From Verrucomicrobiota bacterium (lineage in GTDB: Bacteria; Verrucomicrobiota; Verrucomicrobiia; Methylacidiphilales; Verrucolacustridaceae), in the NCBI GenBank assembly GCA_010025475.1, contig RGTE01000066.1, positions 1 through 6,361 on the forward strand: 6,361 bases of DNA, in the 5' to 3' direction. Each line of letters opens with the position of its first letter. The first letter of the stretch is position 1. The position numbers and the translations under genes were made by a program. This document shows, piece by piece, positions 6,109 through 6,361 of this stretch. The notes under the pieces are model-generated. The model was not told where the DNA came from. It ran no database searches and saw nothing but the letters and a program-made list of their open reading frames with translations.

Positions 6109-6361
6109 ATGCGAACTCTCTTCTTCCTCATCTCTTTTTCGGTCCTGGTCCTTGGTTCCCGCGGGGAAAACATGTTGGAAACGGTTGCCCCCACCCAAAC
6201 ATGTCTTTCCCTTTCGCCCGGCGCACCGCCGGATTCCGTTTCCCCCACCGTCCCTGACGCGATTGAGATCGCCCCCAGCCAAACGCGTCTTCTCGTGGCC
6301 GAGGCCGGTGGCGGCGGAAAGGCCGCCATCGCCTCCCAGGCGGTGGCCACCCAGCCCAGCG
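6109..6361 (+). CDS. Secreted or envelope protein, N-terminal part only, runs off the right edge
   Basis: An open frame of 84 codons starts at ATG 6109, 2 bases after the barrel stop (TAA 6104-6106), and continues to the end of the window without a stop. The N-terminus MRTLFFLISFSVLVLGSRG is a signal-peptide-like sequence. After it comes a Pro/Ser/Thr/Ala-rich, low-complexity stretch (LSLSPGAPPDSVSPTVPD, then EAGGGGKAAIASQAVATQPS), which looks like a flexible linker rather than a folded domain. No recognisable domain is reached. There is no clear Shine-Dalgarno, so translation is probably coupled to the barrel gene. The tight spacing says the two are in one operon and likely act together in the envelope. 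The identity needs the missing C-terminal part. An internal ATG at 6172 is a possible later start but would remove the signal peptide. Confidence 0.6.
   Translation, partial: MRTLFFLISFSVLVLGSRGENMLETVAPTQTCLSLSPGAPPDSVSPTVPDAIEIAPSQTRLLVAEAGGGGKAAIASQAVATQPS

Overview
The window holds ordinary bacterial DNA from a Gram-negative organism. It carries an outer-membrane beta-barrel gene with a C-terminal phenylalanine, a lipobox lipoprotein and dense operonic spacing. The coding parts are GC-rich, apart from one sharply AT-rich intergenic island. The combination of a lone oligopeptide transporter operon, an SbtA-type bicarbonate transporter and an unclassified beta-barrel protein would fit the Verrucomicrobiota/PVC group. 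That placement is an impression from protein style, not something the sequence proves.

Layout: (1) At the left edge, on the minus strand, is the middle of a short-chain dehydrogenase/reductase. It runs off the window and lacks its N-terminal cofactor-binding part. (2) Bases 217-3587 on the plus strand form a tight three-gene operon: an oligopeptide-binding lipoprotein (OppA type) and two membrane permeases (OppB and OppC types). The oppA-oppB gap is 3 bases, and oppB and oppC overlap by ATGA. No ATPase gene is present. (3) A 40-residue secreted peptide with a CGKC motif follows 32 bases after oppC. (4) Convergent to it, with 9 bases between the stop codons, is a minus-strand gene for an SbtA-family sodium-dependent bicarbonate transporter. 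(5) Bases 4724-4987 are an intergenic region between divergent genes, with 22% G+C over bases 4861-4980, and probably hold both promoters. (6) On the plus strand, a GTG-started outer-membrane beta-barrel protein is followed 2 bases later by a second secreted protein that runs off the right edge.

How the genes relate: OppA would capture peptides and pass them to the OppB/OppC channel, powered by ATPases encoded elsewhere. SbtA would import bicarbonate with sodium. The barrel protein and its partner form a separate envelope operon of unknown role. No mobile element, CRISPR array, rRNA or tRNA was found. I see no clear new system. The items most worth checking are the headless SDR abutting the opp operon, the tiny CGKC peptide, the compact SbtA without an SbtB neighbour, and the G-tract in the barrel signal peptide.
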